DNA of 64,000 nucleotides from Trichobilharzia regenti (lineage: Eukaryota > Platyhelminthes > Trematoda > Strigeidida > Schistosomatidae), in the NCBI GenBank assembly GCA_944472135.2, contig OX235264.1, positions 124,525,809 to 124,589,808 on the forward strand, given 5' to 3'. A model generated the notes under the pieces. The model was not told the DNA's origin. It worked only from the letters and a program-made list of their open reading frames with translations, and did not search any database. Positions 21,455-32,412 of this stretch are shown piece after piece. Each line of letters starts with the position of its first letter. Within the stretch, counting starts at the first letter, position 1. A program made the translations under genes and the position numbers.

Positions 21455-21688
21455 TTCCTTTAGGTTCCCAATGGAACATAGGGCTTCAAAAAAGAGGCTT
21501 GAAGTTTCTGTAGAAGTGTATGGTTTTACAAGATGGAGTTGCTAGCCTCATGTCCAACCTTCCCTTTGTACTATCCTCACCACTGGCTAAGCGACGTAAA
21601 GGATTGTGTCTATGCCCAGGGATCGAACCCCCAAACCCCTGCGTGGTGAGCGAACATTCTACCACTGTGCCACCGACCCACAAGTTCA
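21455..21688 (-). mobile_element. SINE group D, minus strand
   Basis: From right to left: head (GTCGGTGGCACAGTGGTAGA, B-box region GGTTCGATCCC near 21625), body with CATGAGGCTAGCAACTCCA, and RTE-like tail (GAAGCCCTATGTTCCATTGG) at 21487-21468. Head and tail show the same chimeric design as at 5672. Confidence 0.8.
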
Positions 21689-22008
21689 CATATGGTACTC
21701 AAGGAGGACTGTAATGCATTATAAAAACAAAGTGAGAGACCGTATTGGAAAATTCAAGTTCGGTAAAGAATGAGTATAAACCCTAAAATTATTAAATATC
21801 ATTTCTAAAGATTTAAGATAATGCTTAAAACGTTTTACGCAATTGAGTATCTTTTTCCTGTTACGCTTTTTGTGAAAATTCAATCACTAAAAGAACGAGT
21901 CATCTACCGCTGATTAGTAAAATCATTTTGGAAGTGTTCATTACAGCCATCTATCTGCTAAAAGAGTAAGTTAAGGTCAAACTGCAACTAGGATCATCAG
22001 CAGTTCAG
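21689..22008. other. Unassigned AT-rich spacer
   Basis: Nothing recognisable. Confidence 0.45.
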
Positions 22009-22009
22009 T

Positions 22010-22320
22010 GAACAAACCAATAAAACTTCATTTAGCAAGAAAGCAGAAAGAAATGGAGGTGTAGACATTCAAACGACTTTACATACAAGGCATGAACTCT
22101 CAAGTCTATGTAGAAGTGGAAATGATATGCTAAGTGTTTGTCAGAGGGTGACACAGGGGGGAAGATTATGCGAAAATGAGAAATGAAAGCAGTATAGGCG
22201 GTCATAGAGCCAACTAAAAAAGACGGCAAAGAACAGAAGACAATGAAGTCGTGCTAATAAAACCCACTGTTTCATGCATAACACAAGGACCAAACAGTCA
22301 CCACCATTACTATTATTTCC
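22010..22320 (+). mobile_element. RTE-type LINE, eroded 3' end
   Basis: AGAAAGCAGAAAGAAATGGA marks the KRKW region. The GDTGEDYAKMRNESS-like text and the ending near ATAAAACCCACTGTTTCATG follow the order of the other RTE C-termini. Strongly diverged. Confidence 0.6.
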
Positions 22321-22780
22321 ATTTTAGTTATTTCCAGTAAATTTTCACCAAATCTTCAGAATATGGACAAAGGATTAATTACAACTACCTTTTGTGGAAA
22401 GCTGAATGAAATTTACGCGTTAGTATAAGTGACTCTATCATACTGCGCTACATTAATTCATGTCTACTGATGATAGCGTGTTATACCGCATCAAATCACA
22501 GAGAATTCTAGTCAACATTCTGTGATCCAGAAATCAATGCCAATGATGGTGATGGTGGTGTGAAAATCGCCTTCCTCCTTCAAAGGATCCTATAACTTTC
22601 TGCTTTGTTCATTGAAACTAACAATCAGGGCCGTCTGGAGGTAATACATAAACTTCCCTTCCACGATAATGACTGATAGTGACGACAAAATATATTTGTA
22701 TTCTGCTTCTTTTGTCTCCTTTTTAGTACTTTCTATAGTTTTGCGGAGTTGAAAAAGCAAAGGCAACCTTCATCATTCTG
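22321..22780. other. Unassigned spacer
   Basis: No gene. A short GATGGTGATGGTGGTG tract lies at about 22545. Confidence 0.4.
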
Positions 22781-22884
22781 AAATCACTGTTGAGATCTTC
22801 TGTAGTCAGCATAAAGAATAAAATTCGAATTTTCAACCCGAATTTCGAATTTAATCTTTGGTAGGATTATATTTTCAAGCTTTT

Positions 22885-23640
22885 GTACCACTGCATCATG
22901 TTACGTAGATGACACATTTGTAGTAATCAAAAGAAACGAAATGGATCAAACTCACAACCTAACAAACAACGTATTCAACGACGTTAAGTTTACAAGAAAA
23001 GAGGAATCCATGGGCAAAATCCTATTTTCGGACATATTTATCAGGCGAACAACTACAGGAGTGTGAGAAATTCAAGTTAATAGAAAATCAACTCAAACAG
23101 ACAAAATACTTAGTTACAACAAAAATAACAATCCGATAACACACAAAAGGAGTTGTATGCAAACACTATTCAAGAGAGCCATTCAAGACTCATCGCAGCA
23201 CTCCCACCTTAAGGAAAATTGAATAAAAATATCTCATGAACATCTTCCAAAAGAATGGATATCCTCGGAATTTCATCAAAAGACATACACCTCCAAGCCA
23301 ACCTAACAAATCAAAGGCCCACAAGGAAAGTAAAAAGCGAATAGCCCTACTACGTACGTAAAGGACATCTCAGAAATCACTGAAAGACTCTTTAAGCCTT
23401 CAGGAATTGACGTAGCACACAAAACAACAAAAGTCACTTCACTCAGTTATATGTCAACCAAAAGACTCAACAACGAAAGAAGATAAAACCAACATCATCT
23501 ACAAAATAAGTTACAACAACTGCGAAAAACTACATTGACCAAAGTAGACGTCCTCTTCGTCTTCGTATCGATGAACATAAGCTTACCGTCGAAAGACACA
23601 ACATCCACTCAGTCATATCGCCTCACATTGTGCACGACAT
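22885..23640 (+). pseudogene. Penelope-like element fragment (RT motif C to GIY-YIG)
   Basis: Begins with CYVDDTFVVIKRNEMDQTHN (motif C with intact Asp pair, near 22898). It continues through the thumb (NNVFNDVKFTRKEESMGKIL) and the connection KRSCMQTLFKRAIQDSSQHS, and reaches a degenerate GIY-YIG core near 23510-23590 (CEKLH, LRLRIDEHKLT). Several stops. It belongs to the same subfamily as 4.3-5.3 kb, in opposite orientation. A short RTE scrap (22790-22830) precedes it. Confidence 0.8.
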
Positions 23641-24528
23641 CTGGTTTAATTTCTTTACGTTCCGAATAAAATATCAGGGCTTCAAGGCGACGCTTTTCGC
23701 ATAATATCCTTCTGTTGATATCAGATAGTTGGAGGCAGTTGTCAGGAGGTCTTGGAACTGATAGAATTCAGTCTGCAACCAAACAAAGAACTAGACAGAT
23801 TATACTAGTTACTAACTAAATGGTATCCATTCAAAGTGCTGTTTCATTATGAATATTGATTACAAATTGATCCTCATCTGTAAAATGTTTGACCTTACTA
23901 ATCGGGTATCATTTGCACCTACAGTGGAGATTTAATTAATGCATCCATTTATTCATATTGACATTTGAAAATACTCGCTTATATTCACCTCATTTACGGA
24001 CGTAAACAAGTTGAGCTAGATTAACTCTCTTGTTTTATTATATTGCATCATCTATAAACCTTACTTACTCCTCTTCTATGGTAAATAATTATAGAAAAGG
24101 AAATTAATATATATCTGTCAGTCAATTGAAAGTTATAACGACTGATGAAATCTGTTAAGACCACCATGGATTATCTTTCATCAGGTTGATTGCTATTCAT
24201 AGGATGGGTAGTCTAATAGCTTATTTAGTCAATAAACCATTTGCCCTTGGGAATCTACAGTATCCTAAAGTTAATACCTTTCCTGTAATAAAAACATTGC
24301 AGTTTTTTTCTCAGTTAATCAATCAATCAGTCTTTTTCCTAAAACAAAATTGTCTCCATAGTGATATTATCAGGTATTTATGTAGAAATCTTTATCCAGA
24401 AAAAGGTCGTTTTATCAATAATCAAAACAATTAATGCAAGTGTAGAATTTGAGCATTGTGGTAGGCTACAATTCCATATTAGGTAAGTTTATCTTATAGG
24501 TATAGTTTAGTTTTGTTTGGTTGAAGAT
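23641..24528. other. Unassigned AT-rich spacer
   Basis: No gene or named repeat. An 82-residue open stretch here (24186-24434) has no family signature and is AT-biased. Confidence 0.4.
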
Positions 24529-24529
24529 T

Positions 24530-24962
24530 TTTCAATTGTTCTCTAACTGATGTCAGCTTATGATGTAATCCTGCAGCTGATCGAACAAACTCCGTACAGA
24601 AAACCAATACTTGAAAATTCTTCACTAGTGACATGCTCTATTCAGGCAGGTAAATTAGGGTTCTAGTGAGAAGCCGTGATCAGTAGGGTGCAGCAGGCCG
24701 AAGGTGAGGCAGTAACTCATCGAAGAAAACATTGCGAAGTGTTTGTGCTATGTCATTAATTGGCAGGAGCTAGAATTCATGGGCTGGCCACTGAATTGGG
24801 TCCCAGTGGCCTGATGGCCGTCTACGAGCTCGCTGGCTTTGTAACAAGAAGTTCCTGGGTTCGAACCCCAGTGAGGTGGGTTCATACTGATGAAGAGTCC
24901 CAAAGCAGGACGAAACGGCTGGCTTTTACAGTACCCACAGGTTTCCAGTTATCTCATATATC
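24530..24962 (+). mobile_element. SINE group B, full unit preceded by the end of another
   Basis: The first 65 bases are the tail of one unit (GTTCTCTAACTGATGTCAGC). They are followed directly by a whole unit: CCAATACTTGAAAATTCTTC start, body, head with GTCCCAGTGGCCTGATGGCC and B box GGGTTCGAACCCC (near 24857), hammerhead-like segment 24888-24920 (CTGATGA, extra bases, GTCCCAAAGCAGGAC, GAAAC) and tail. The tail-to-head order again implies tandem units. Confidence 0.8.
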
Positions 24963-25065
24963 ACACAGCAATGCAGTATTAACAACCGAATGACAACGTT
25001 TCGAGCATAAATTATTGCTACTCATAGTCATATCAATTTTAGTCGCACGGTTTTAAAATTTTTAT

Positions 25066-25082
25066 TATATATATATATATAT
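25066..25082. repeat. AT microsatellite
   Basis: Short alternating TA run. Confidence 0.8.
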
Positions 25083-25194
25083 TCTCTCTCTTGTGTCTTC
25101 CCAACTTCCCTTTGTTTTTGATGCCATTTTCCACATCTCTGTAGTACTGCCGTATAAAGAAGGAATGACAGAGACTTTACGTAGGATTCTCAAT

Positions 25195-25400
25195 GAGGCT
25201 GAAATTAGGGACTACTGGAAAGCTCTTATGTCCAACTAGCTCGGGACTCGTCACAAGTACCCACACGCTGAAGTTCAAACGCATGAAACCTTCTGTTATT
25301 AAGGCGAGGTCTAGGGGTATTCAGGCACCGAGACCGACACAATGATCCATCAATGTCAACTGCTGCCAATTCGTAATATATATTTACTGCAATATTCAAC
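25195..25400 (-). mobile_element. SINE group B, eroded, minus strand
   Basis: The end GGGACTACTGGAAAGCTCTT and the GTCCAACTAGCTCGGGACTC segment match the hammerhead-like part. The head is weak. It faces a plus-strand copy at 25525-25770. Confidence 0.6.
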
Positions 25401-25524
25401 GACATCTCTCCGGTACTTCTAGATGTCCCAATGATTCTCTTGCTGATATCACTCAGTGATCCTGTAATCAACTTAATCCTTGCAAACTGGCACTTGATAT
25501 TTAATATGATGCTCACTAATTGCA

Positions 25525-25770
25525 GAAAGTTACCTGAGTCCTAGTGAAAAACCTTGACCAGAGGGATTTACCAAGTTAGACAAGATGACTGTCATCTGTG
25601 ATGCTGGACGGCGGTTGCGCTGTAAATATATATCAGGAATTGACAGAAGTTGGAATTCATGAACAGGCCACTGAGACAGGTCCCAGTATCTGAATGGCTT
25701 ATGAATTCGCCTCATAACCATAAGGTGTCCTGTGTTCGAACTATGATGGTGGATGTGTATTGCTGAAGGC
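25525..25770 (+). mobile_element. SINE group B, eroded
   Basis: Body (GAATTGACAGAAGTTGGAAT) and head (GTCCCAGTATCTGAATGGCT, B box TGTGTTCGAACTATG) are visible. The ribozyme-like part is truncated at ATTGCTGAAGGCTG. Confidence 0.65.
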
Positions 25771-25884
25771 TGATTTTCACATAAAGCTAAATTATAATAT
25801 CGTGATTATATTTGAAAATACTAATAATGACAAATGACTGAAAGATGAAGTACCTAGACTAGCTAGCCACTTCCGATTACATCT

Positions 25885-26225
25885 ACCAATTCAAATGAGC
25901 TTGTGGTGCAGTGAGTTATATTGGCCATTGCTCTTGGAACTTAATTTTTGTCACTCTCTCAGGAATATCTACCAGTTTGGCTACGTAAAGGTGTAGTGAA
26001 AATGATCATCAACAGTTCGATATTAGACCACTTGCTCCAAACCGCCAACAAAGCCAACCAGCATTGAATAATCCTTCTCTATCATCAACCGAGTGTCTAA
26101 TAAATTGTCAAAAGCATCGAAGCACCGCATGCTTCAAACAGCAGAGGCTATTGCAAATTGCGTGAAACAACCAGTGGTTTATGTGCAAAAGAAGCAAGTC
26201 CAGCCACTACTAATGCCCTGACCGG
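25885..26225 (+). pseudogene. Penelope-like element 3' fragment
   Basis: CAAATGAGCTTGTGGTGCAG followed by AGTTATATTGGCCATTG encodes a GIY-YIG-like CGAVSYIGH. Downstream ATAAANCVKQPVVYVQKKQV-type text gives the PLE C-terminus near 26135-26200. Stops and shifts occur throughout. Confidence 0.7.
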
Positions 26226-26284
26226 CCTTCAGTAGAGATTACAAATTCATGAATTTGTAATATTATCTTTCCTAGTTTTTTTTT

Positions 26285-26960
26285 CGGACATTCAGTCACA
26301 TCCCACTGTATTTACCAATTTGAATGTTCATGTGGACACACATAAATACATAGGGAGGACTCATCGATCTCTGCAAGTAAAGGCTTTAGAGCAGATTCCT
26401 AAATGGCTCCAGGAACAAATGGAATCTTCAGAACCTATTAACGGTGAGGACAGGAGACCCAGCTCTTCTATTGCGAAACATATTATACAGACAGGACATA
26501 AAATTGACGTTAAAACACCTTTTAAACCTATCTATAAAACGTGTATTTGGGGCATATCCTAAAGTTTGTAGAAGCCCTAGCTGGCAATTAGAAAGTTCAA
26601 GCCACCTTTATGCGTTCGAAAACACTCCGTCATCACACTGAACCAACTTCCATGGTAAATTTTGTTCTGATACCATAGCAGATGTGCTATTACCTCTGCT
26701 ATCGGGTTCAGTGGTCTTCATTGTTATTTTGACCTTGAATATGTCCTTTTAACTTGACCTAATTTGTCTATTTTCTCACCTCTAAACTGTTTATTTATTT
26801 CATATATATATTTCTATGACAAGTCGGTGTGTGATGGATCAGGTTGTTCGAAATGTGTTGCGCAAATACACATTACACGATTCAGACAAATTATGTCTTC
26901 CTTCTTATTGCTTTATCTAAATTCATAAAGGGAACTAATTGTTTTAAATTCAATTAATAA
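26285..26960 (+). mobile_element. Penelope-like element 3' part (twin of 52262-53370)
   Basis: Starts in the GIY-YIG core (VTSHCIYQFECSCGHT, then a stop near the YIG). It continues with SIAKHIIQTGHKIDVKTPFK and C-terminal text, and a long 3' untranslated region to about 26957. It matches, on the opposite strand, 52262-52930 with high identity by eye, including the AATGTGTTGCGCAAATACAC block. It is a 5'-truncated copy of a young subfamily. Confidence 0.82.
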
Positions 26961-27059
26961 TTATGTTGATGCCATTGGACTGTATTCTATCGTGATAATA
27001 TTGATTCGATGGTATTTAAACAAAATTAACGTTGTTCATAACACTAATTCATTCATTCA

Positions 27060-27140
27060 CTATAAAGGATGGATATATAACTGTAGAGCCTGATGAAGAC
27101 GAGGTTATCGAAAAGAGTATTCTTTGTTCAGCATCCACTC
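27060..27140 (+). repeat. PLE end motif
   Basis: ATAACTGTAGAGCCTGATGA...GTTATCGAAAAGAGT...TTGTTCAGCATCC parallels 50910-50985 and 13290-13350. It looks like a conserved end segment of this PLE group. Confidence 0.5.
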
Positions 27141-27790
27141 TTTTGTAAATTTTAATGTCATTTTTAATGTAATTATTAGATTTCTAAGTATTAATATCCT
27201 GCATTATCAAAGTTCATAGTTCACGTTTAACATACTCTTATTTTGATACATGTAGTTCAGAAATAAGAAATAAACAACGCAGAAAAAGGTTACCTTTCCA
27301 TCCCCGATGAATGTATTCATCAAAGTCCAACATCATTTTGACCTCAGTGTCAGTACTGACCAAATACTTCCAGTCGAGTTTGCATTGCGGTGGCCAAGTT
27401 AAGTCACCTTTCATCATAGTTACTTGGCATATATTAGTGAAAACGTTCGAAATTTCAAAGAGAAATGGCAAGTGGATAAATCTTCGCGATGAGAAAGGAG
27501 CTGCAGTCATTTCATAAAGAAGTGTCAATCACTGATTCCTGACATTTCTAAGAAACCTCATTAATTCAATCTACACTTTCTTTACACAGCTCACACAAGA
27601 ATAAACAAATAGCTCCTGTACTAATTATCTAGATGGTTTCACCACTCCTTACTTTCTATTCGAATGGATTTTAATATCATCTTAAATTGTTTGTCAAGGA
27701 AGCAACTATGGTTTAGCATGCATTCATACATAAAAAAATGACAGTTACTTTAGTCAGCAGAGATTTAGGATGGCAACTAAAGGCCTGCAT
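27141..27790. other. Unassigned spacer
   Basis: No supported gene. The overlapping open stretches at 27238-27528 lie on opposite strands and have no family signature. Confidence 0.4.
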
Positions 27791-27799
27791 CTGCAACAT

Positions 27800-28190
27800 A
27801 CTTTACCTGATCTACAGGTAGTAACCAACTCCATGCCTATTTAAGTTGGAGTAGACTGAATTTAGTCACAGTCAACTTTGCAATGCGATCACTGTGTTAG
27901 GTGGCTCACCATGACGATGCACCCTATCATTAGATGGTTTGAGACAATCGACAGGTGGCCTTAGACCATCTAGGTTTTGTGCTAGTTGGCAATCACATGC
28001 TATCAGTATTGAAAAAATTCCTGTCTCATCTGAGATTCCACCTATTGATTAATCAACGTATCCACTGCAGTCCTACAGCGGGGACATTCGAAGACCTGAG
28101 GTCCTCAGTGGTAATATCTCTGACTGTAATATTGAGTGTTGCAGGTTTGAACTTCACAGCAGAAATGACTTACTTCAAAATTCCAATTAC
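27800..28190 (+). mobile_element. Possible SINE group E (tRNA-like)
   Basis: CCTCAGTGGTAATATCTCTG and GCAGGTTTGAACTTC give an A/B-box-like pair near 28108-28150, preceded by text (GCGATCACTGTGTTAGGTGG, CACCCTATCATTAGATGG) that recurs in inverse form at 57360-57420. Only two copies are seen, so the limits are uncertain. Confidence 0.5.
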
Positions 28191-28419
28191 ACCGACTCGT
28201 GAGTGCAATGTTAAATTAACGGGATGTTCCTCTCTATTGCCTCCAACTGTCCAATATTACCAATATATGTCTATACGTCTGATGTCAACAGTGTAAATAA
28301 TTTGTTCACTGGCCAGTTTGTTGCTATATAGACCTATGAAACTTAAAATAAGGTTCGCTGCAATGAATATAAATCCGTGAATAGTTTAGAATTATTCTAA
28401 ATATAAGGGTTGATTTCGT

Positions 28420-28630
28420 GGATGGTGGAATACTATTTAGGACTCGTCACTGGATGCACCTGCATTTCCCAGTGAGTGATGATGATGTTCCTACTACCAA
28501 GGCTCGAACTAAGTGCCTACAGTATCAAACGCCAAAGCGTTATCCACTAGACTACTTGGGCCACGAGAGCCACCTCTTGTGCAACGGTTGACATTAATTT
28601 AACTGAATTTTTTAGATTTTCCCATCATTC
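28420..28630 (-). mobile_element. SINE group A with deleted ribozyme, minus strand
   Basis: Right to left: a tail end (GGGAAAATCTAAAAAATTC) joined directly to the head (GCACAAGAGGTGGCTCTCGT, A box TAGTCTAGTGG), then the body and the start of the hammerhead (CCAGTGACGAGTCC). The ribozyme is cut near 28432: stem III and the cleavage triplet are missing, and the text passes straight to GTATTCCACCATCC. Confidence 0.78.
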
Positions 28631-28631
28631 A

Positions 28632-28845
28632 CCGGGAATCGCAGGTGCATCTGGAGGACGAGTTCAAAATAGGACGAAAAGCGCGTTGTTCTGTATTCCA
28701 TTGCCAGTCGCCATACATCAATTGAATTCGAATTCAATGCTTAGACATCGTCGAAGCGTCTGCACTAGAAACAGGCATATCAAGCTGAGATTGAGCATTT
28801 CGGCCCAATCAGTCGACGGCAAAATGTAAAAACATTCAATTGAGG
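28632..28845 (+). mobile_element. SINE group A, ribozyme and tail only
   Basis: Starts just upstream of the hammerhead (GCAGGTGCATCTGG). It has a mutated core (GAGGACGAGTTCAAAATAGG, then ACGAAAAGCGCG) and runs into the tail CAGACG-like segment CATCGTCGAAGCGTCTGCAC and GTCGACGGCAAAATG. It faces the preceding minus-strand copy, so the two form an inverted pair. Confidence 0.75.
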
Positions 28846-29488
28846 ATTAATTTGTTTAGGACGACACCTTATGAGACAACACATTTCAAGCAATATGTGA
28901 CAAATTCTAATCCTGAGAGTTACCGGTAAGGAGATATATACAGCTGGAGATTAAGTGCTGTTAGAACTCATCTAACCAAAATGAAGTCGATAGATCTATT
29001 CATTTTCGTAGACTGACGTAGACAGAACCAGGTTCGAACCGAGGACTGTATTTGTGGAAACCAAGTGAGCAGGTCAATGAAATGTTCTATGACGGCGTGA
29101 TACTGTGTGTTGACTAGAATGCACTCTCAGAACACAGTACACACTAAAACACTCTTATGACTTGAAACTATCTCCCAGGCCTGAGATAGAAAGTCATCCT
29201 GGGAAAACGATTACTGAAACCAAAACGACATGAAGATGGTGAGTAGGGAGGAGTAGTAGGGTTAAAGGTTCGACGGCGTGAAACAATGAATGTATGCATT
29301 GGTAATAATGATGAAATAAAACAGACTTGTACTGGTTAACTTTTAGTCTCGAAGGAATTATGATAACTCCTACTACTTTCCCGTGATGCAGATGATTCGC
29401 AGCATTATTTGCACCATTCATTCTTGCTCTTTCCCAATTAATTGCATAATTATTCGTATTATTAGTGATATTATTACCATTTTTAGTG
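28846..29488. other. Unassigned spacer
   Basis: No gene. An isolated B-box-like GGTTCGAACCGAGG at 29031 may be a remnant of another SINE. Confidence 0.35.
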
Positions 29489-29489
29489 T

Positions 29490-29690
29490 ATGCGTATATT
29501 GATCGATTGATTTTTGTTTAAACTGAACTATGTGCAAGTATGTTAAAATTGTTGTTGTAGATATATTTAATAGTGTCTTTGCCATGTAAGCGGCTGACGA
29601 GAAGGCAACGAAATAAAAGATGGTACCCCTTTATTCTGCTAAAACTGTAGTTCTTGCATTGTTCAAATTCATTAAGGAGAATAAATGTAC
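29490..29690 (+). repeat. Solo PLE terminal repeat
   Basis: From ATTGATCGATTGATTTTTGT to TAGTTCTTGCATTGTTCAAA it follows the right terminal repeat of the 13.4-15.1 kb element (14925-15085) base for base with few changes, but no PLE coding region adjoins it. Confidence 0.75.
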
Positions 29691-30375
29691 AAAACCCTTT
29701 ATTAGACAAAATACATGCTATATTATATCTACAAACCGTCAGAAATTTAGGCCACAAATAAATAAACAAATCCGATTGGTTTTATTGTATCGGAATCCCT
29801 CAGAAAAATAAGCCACGAATCAACCAATCAAAACTCTTCAATAAGAATGTCATATGCGAACATGCATATATCACAACTTCACAGATAAAAAAGGAGCTTG
29901 TTCATCCTAACAAACAGCATGTTCTCCGGCTGAAAAGCTTTAATTGAGACAAAAACGAAGCACATCTTTATGTCGTTTGACATCATCTCGTAGGGAAATC
30001 AATAAGTCAATAAATTCTGGGCGTGAATTATCTTAAGTGTTTCATCAACACTAAAGAGTATAAAAAGAAAAGAACTTTAGTTTTGTCACGATACTTTTTA
30101 TTTTAGTGAATATATATGAGATAACATCAGTAAACGTTGTTGTCATACTTTTTAGATCAGATCAGCGTTCTTCAACAAAAAATCAAAGCGTTCTATGTGA
30201 TATCTTATTTAAAAAATCAGGTTTCTCATTTTATTTGTGACTAAAATTTATTTCGGTAACCGTCATCAGAAGTGAATATACCACTGTTACTACTACTTTA
30301 AAGGATTGCATAATATGATAATTCATCTTTTTTGAGTCAGAGAGAGAATTCGTTTAGAGTAACCATTTTACAATT
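29691..30375. other. Unassigned spacer
   Basis: AT-rich. No gene or named repeat. Confidence 0.4.
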
Positions 30376-30379
30376 ATAT

Positions 30380-30770
30380 TTTAATCCTGTGTAATGTTTT
30401 TTTTGTTTCTATGCCTCTTGTAACCTATATTCATACCTCCTAACTAACATTTCAAGTTGAAAAAATTTGATTTCAATTTGTTTTTATGCTCATTTTGTTC
30501 ACACCAGTAATTCGTTCTATCCTTGCGTAATTTTTGTTTTTTAATCCTCTTGTAATGTATATCAGGTTGAAGGCAATTGTCACCATTTATTTGCGTTTAG
30601 AATTATTTCTCCACTTTGTCAAATATTAGTTTTGCATACATTGTAACTGTTTTCTAATCCTATGCAATTTTGTCTCTAAGCCCATTGTAATCTATATTCC
30701 TACCTTCAAACTTTCATATCAAGTTGAAAATGATTATCTATTTCGTTATTGCGTGGAATTATAAAAAATA
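30380..30770. repeat. Imperfect tandem repeat
   Basis: AATCCTGTGTAATG...CTTGTAACCTATATTCATAC...TTTCAAGTTGAAA (about 30383-30465) recurs as AATCCTATGCAATT...TTGTAATCTATATTCCTACC...CATATCAAGTTGAAA (about 30655-30730). A partial third unit lies between (30522-30585). Confidence 0.65.
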
Positions 30771-31004
30771 ATAATTGTATCCATGCTAACTAATGCTTAC
30801 AAATGCGATTTTACATCTGCTTTTGAGAATGAAATCTCCAAAAATATCAATATCTTTGCTAAACTTCTTGTTCTATTCCCCCTAAGAGTGAATGAACATG
30901 TTAAGTGATATTTTCATTACTCTGAACGACTTATACGAATGAGATGGACGAATGGATTAAATTCAAGTATTGGTTTCTAGACATTTGATTGGTTACAGGA
31001 TTTC

Positions 31005-31252
31005 ATTGTGAGCTGACATCAGTTAAAGAATCACTTCAAAACTAGCCACAGGAAGGAATGGATGACTCTTTCGTCCTAGTTTTCAACTCTTCAGCAACAC
31101 CTACCCACCAAAGGGATTTGAACCCAGGACCTTCCGGTTACAAGGCGAGCTCTTGAACCATTAGGTCACTGGGGCTTGATCCATTGGACAATGCATGAAT
31201 CCCTACTTCTGCCACTTCAAGATATAGTGCAATTCGCATTAACCAAGATCAT
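31005..31252 (-). mobile_element. SINE group B, minus strand
   Basis: Right to left: body (TCTTGAAGTGGCAGAAGTAG), head (GCCCCAGTGACCTAATGGTT, B box GGGTTCAAATCCC), altered hammerhead-like segment (GTGTTGCTGAAGAGTTGAAA ... GGACGAAAG) and the TAACTGATGTCAGC tail. Confidence 0.78.
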
Positions 31253-32180
31253 CCGTGACGCGTCTTAATCAATTACTAGCATAGGTTTTTATTGTATTTT
31301 AGCTTACTTTCTTGATTACTAATTTGGGGTATCTGGCAACTCACCTACTGGGAAGTAGATATTTTTCATCTGCAAAATAAAATTCCACCTACTCAACGTG
31401 TCTAAATTCCAAATTAATTCACAAATTATGAATTTGGTTTATGAAATTATCAGTTCGCCAATGTAGCCAATCTAAATTCCAAGATTCGAACTGATTCGAT
31501 TGTCAGAGGTCAGTCATATCCAGTAGACCTCTGGAACAGCTCATTCTCAAACGCATGAAACAACCGTCTGGTTTTTAGGTCACTTCGATCTAGTTGATGG
31601 ACGCGCAGTACTGTTAATGTGATCAGTATACAACTACTCATGTCATAAATCAGTAGTATGTGGTATTTTGGCTATCACCTCAGCCAAAAGAGTAAACTGC
31701 AGTAAAGTGATTTATGACCACTTACACAGTCAAATGAAGTATACATATGTAGCTGGAATAAAACATGATAATTGGTTAGTGACTTAGAGCATTAGAAGCA
31801 CGTTGCTAAGCGATTCGAAGACTATAGATTGGGCAGAAACCAGTATTCGAACGTAATTTTATTTGGCTTGTCTTTAACCAATGCTAAATAAGATAGTGAT
31901 AGTTGTATCAGTATTCCGAACCTTCGCGAATCTCATAGTCCAAATGTAAATTGCCAGCTCAGTGATGTCTACTTCATGGATTTCCCAAAGTTGTACTAAT
32001 AAATCATGACCTAGGGGGTCCACCCTTTGTCAAGGTGAAGGGGACGCTGACCAAAGTCATAGGGGAAGGTGGCGCTATATGACGAATTAAATATTCGAAT
32101 AGTGAAATTTAGAACAATATATATATAAGCGAAGAATATTGTGTTTTCAATTAGATCTCATCAGGCTCATTTCTAATATA
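31253..32180. other. Unassigned spacer
   Basis: No coding or repeat signature that I can name. Confidence 0.4.
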
Positions 32181-32182
32181 CA

Positions 32183-32312
32183 TATAACTCCATTATGGAT
32201 AAGATTTTATTTTGATAAATCACACAGTTTTGTGCAGTAATATTACAGTTATTATTACTGTACAAAACTATGTGATTTATCAAAATAAAATCTTATCCAT
32301 AATGAAGTTATA
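32183..32312. repeat. Long perfect-type hairpin (inverted repeat, ~59-bp arms)
   Basis: CATTATGGATAAGATTTTAT at 32191 is answered by its reverse complement ending at 32304. The inner 51-bp arms differ at only two positions and are separated by 12 bases (32242-32253), with a few more pairs outside. The arms are AT-rich. It lies immediately upstream of the LINE fragment at 32413 and could be a snap-back duplication made at its insertion. Confidence 0.88.
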
Positions 32313-32412
32313 CTCTACCACATCTAATATAAATAACTTTTCAGATGAAAATTCAGATATAAACCAATCACGGTGTTTTGTCAATAAGATAATAAGATTG
32401 CGCTTATGAATT

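Noticed and set aside
22032..22229. Short minus-strand open stretch over an RTE scrap
   Set aside because: Antisense to the RTE C-terminal text; no support.
27090..27113. Hammerhead core CTGATGA...GAAA
   Set aside because: The bases between the two words do not form a convincing stem II and stem I is absent; kept only as a weak lead.
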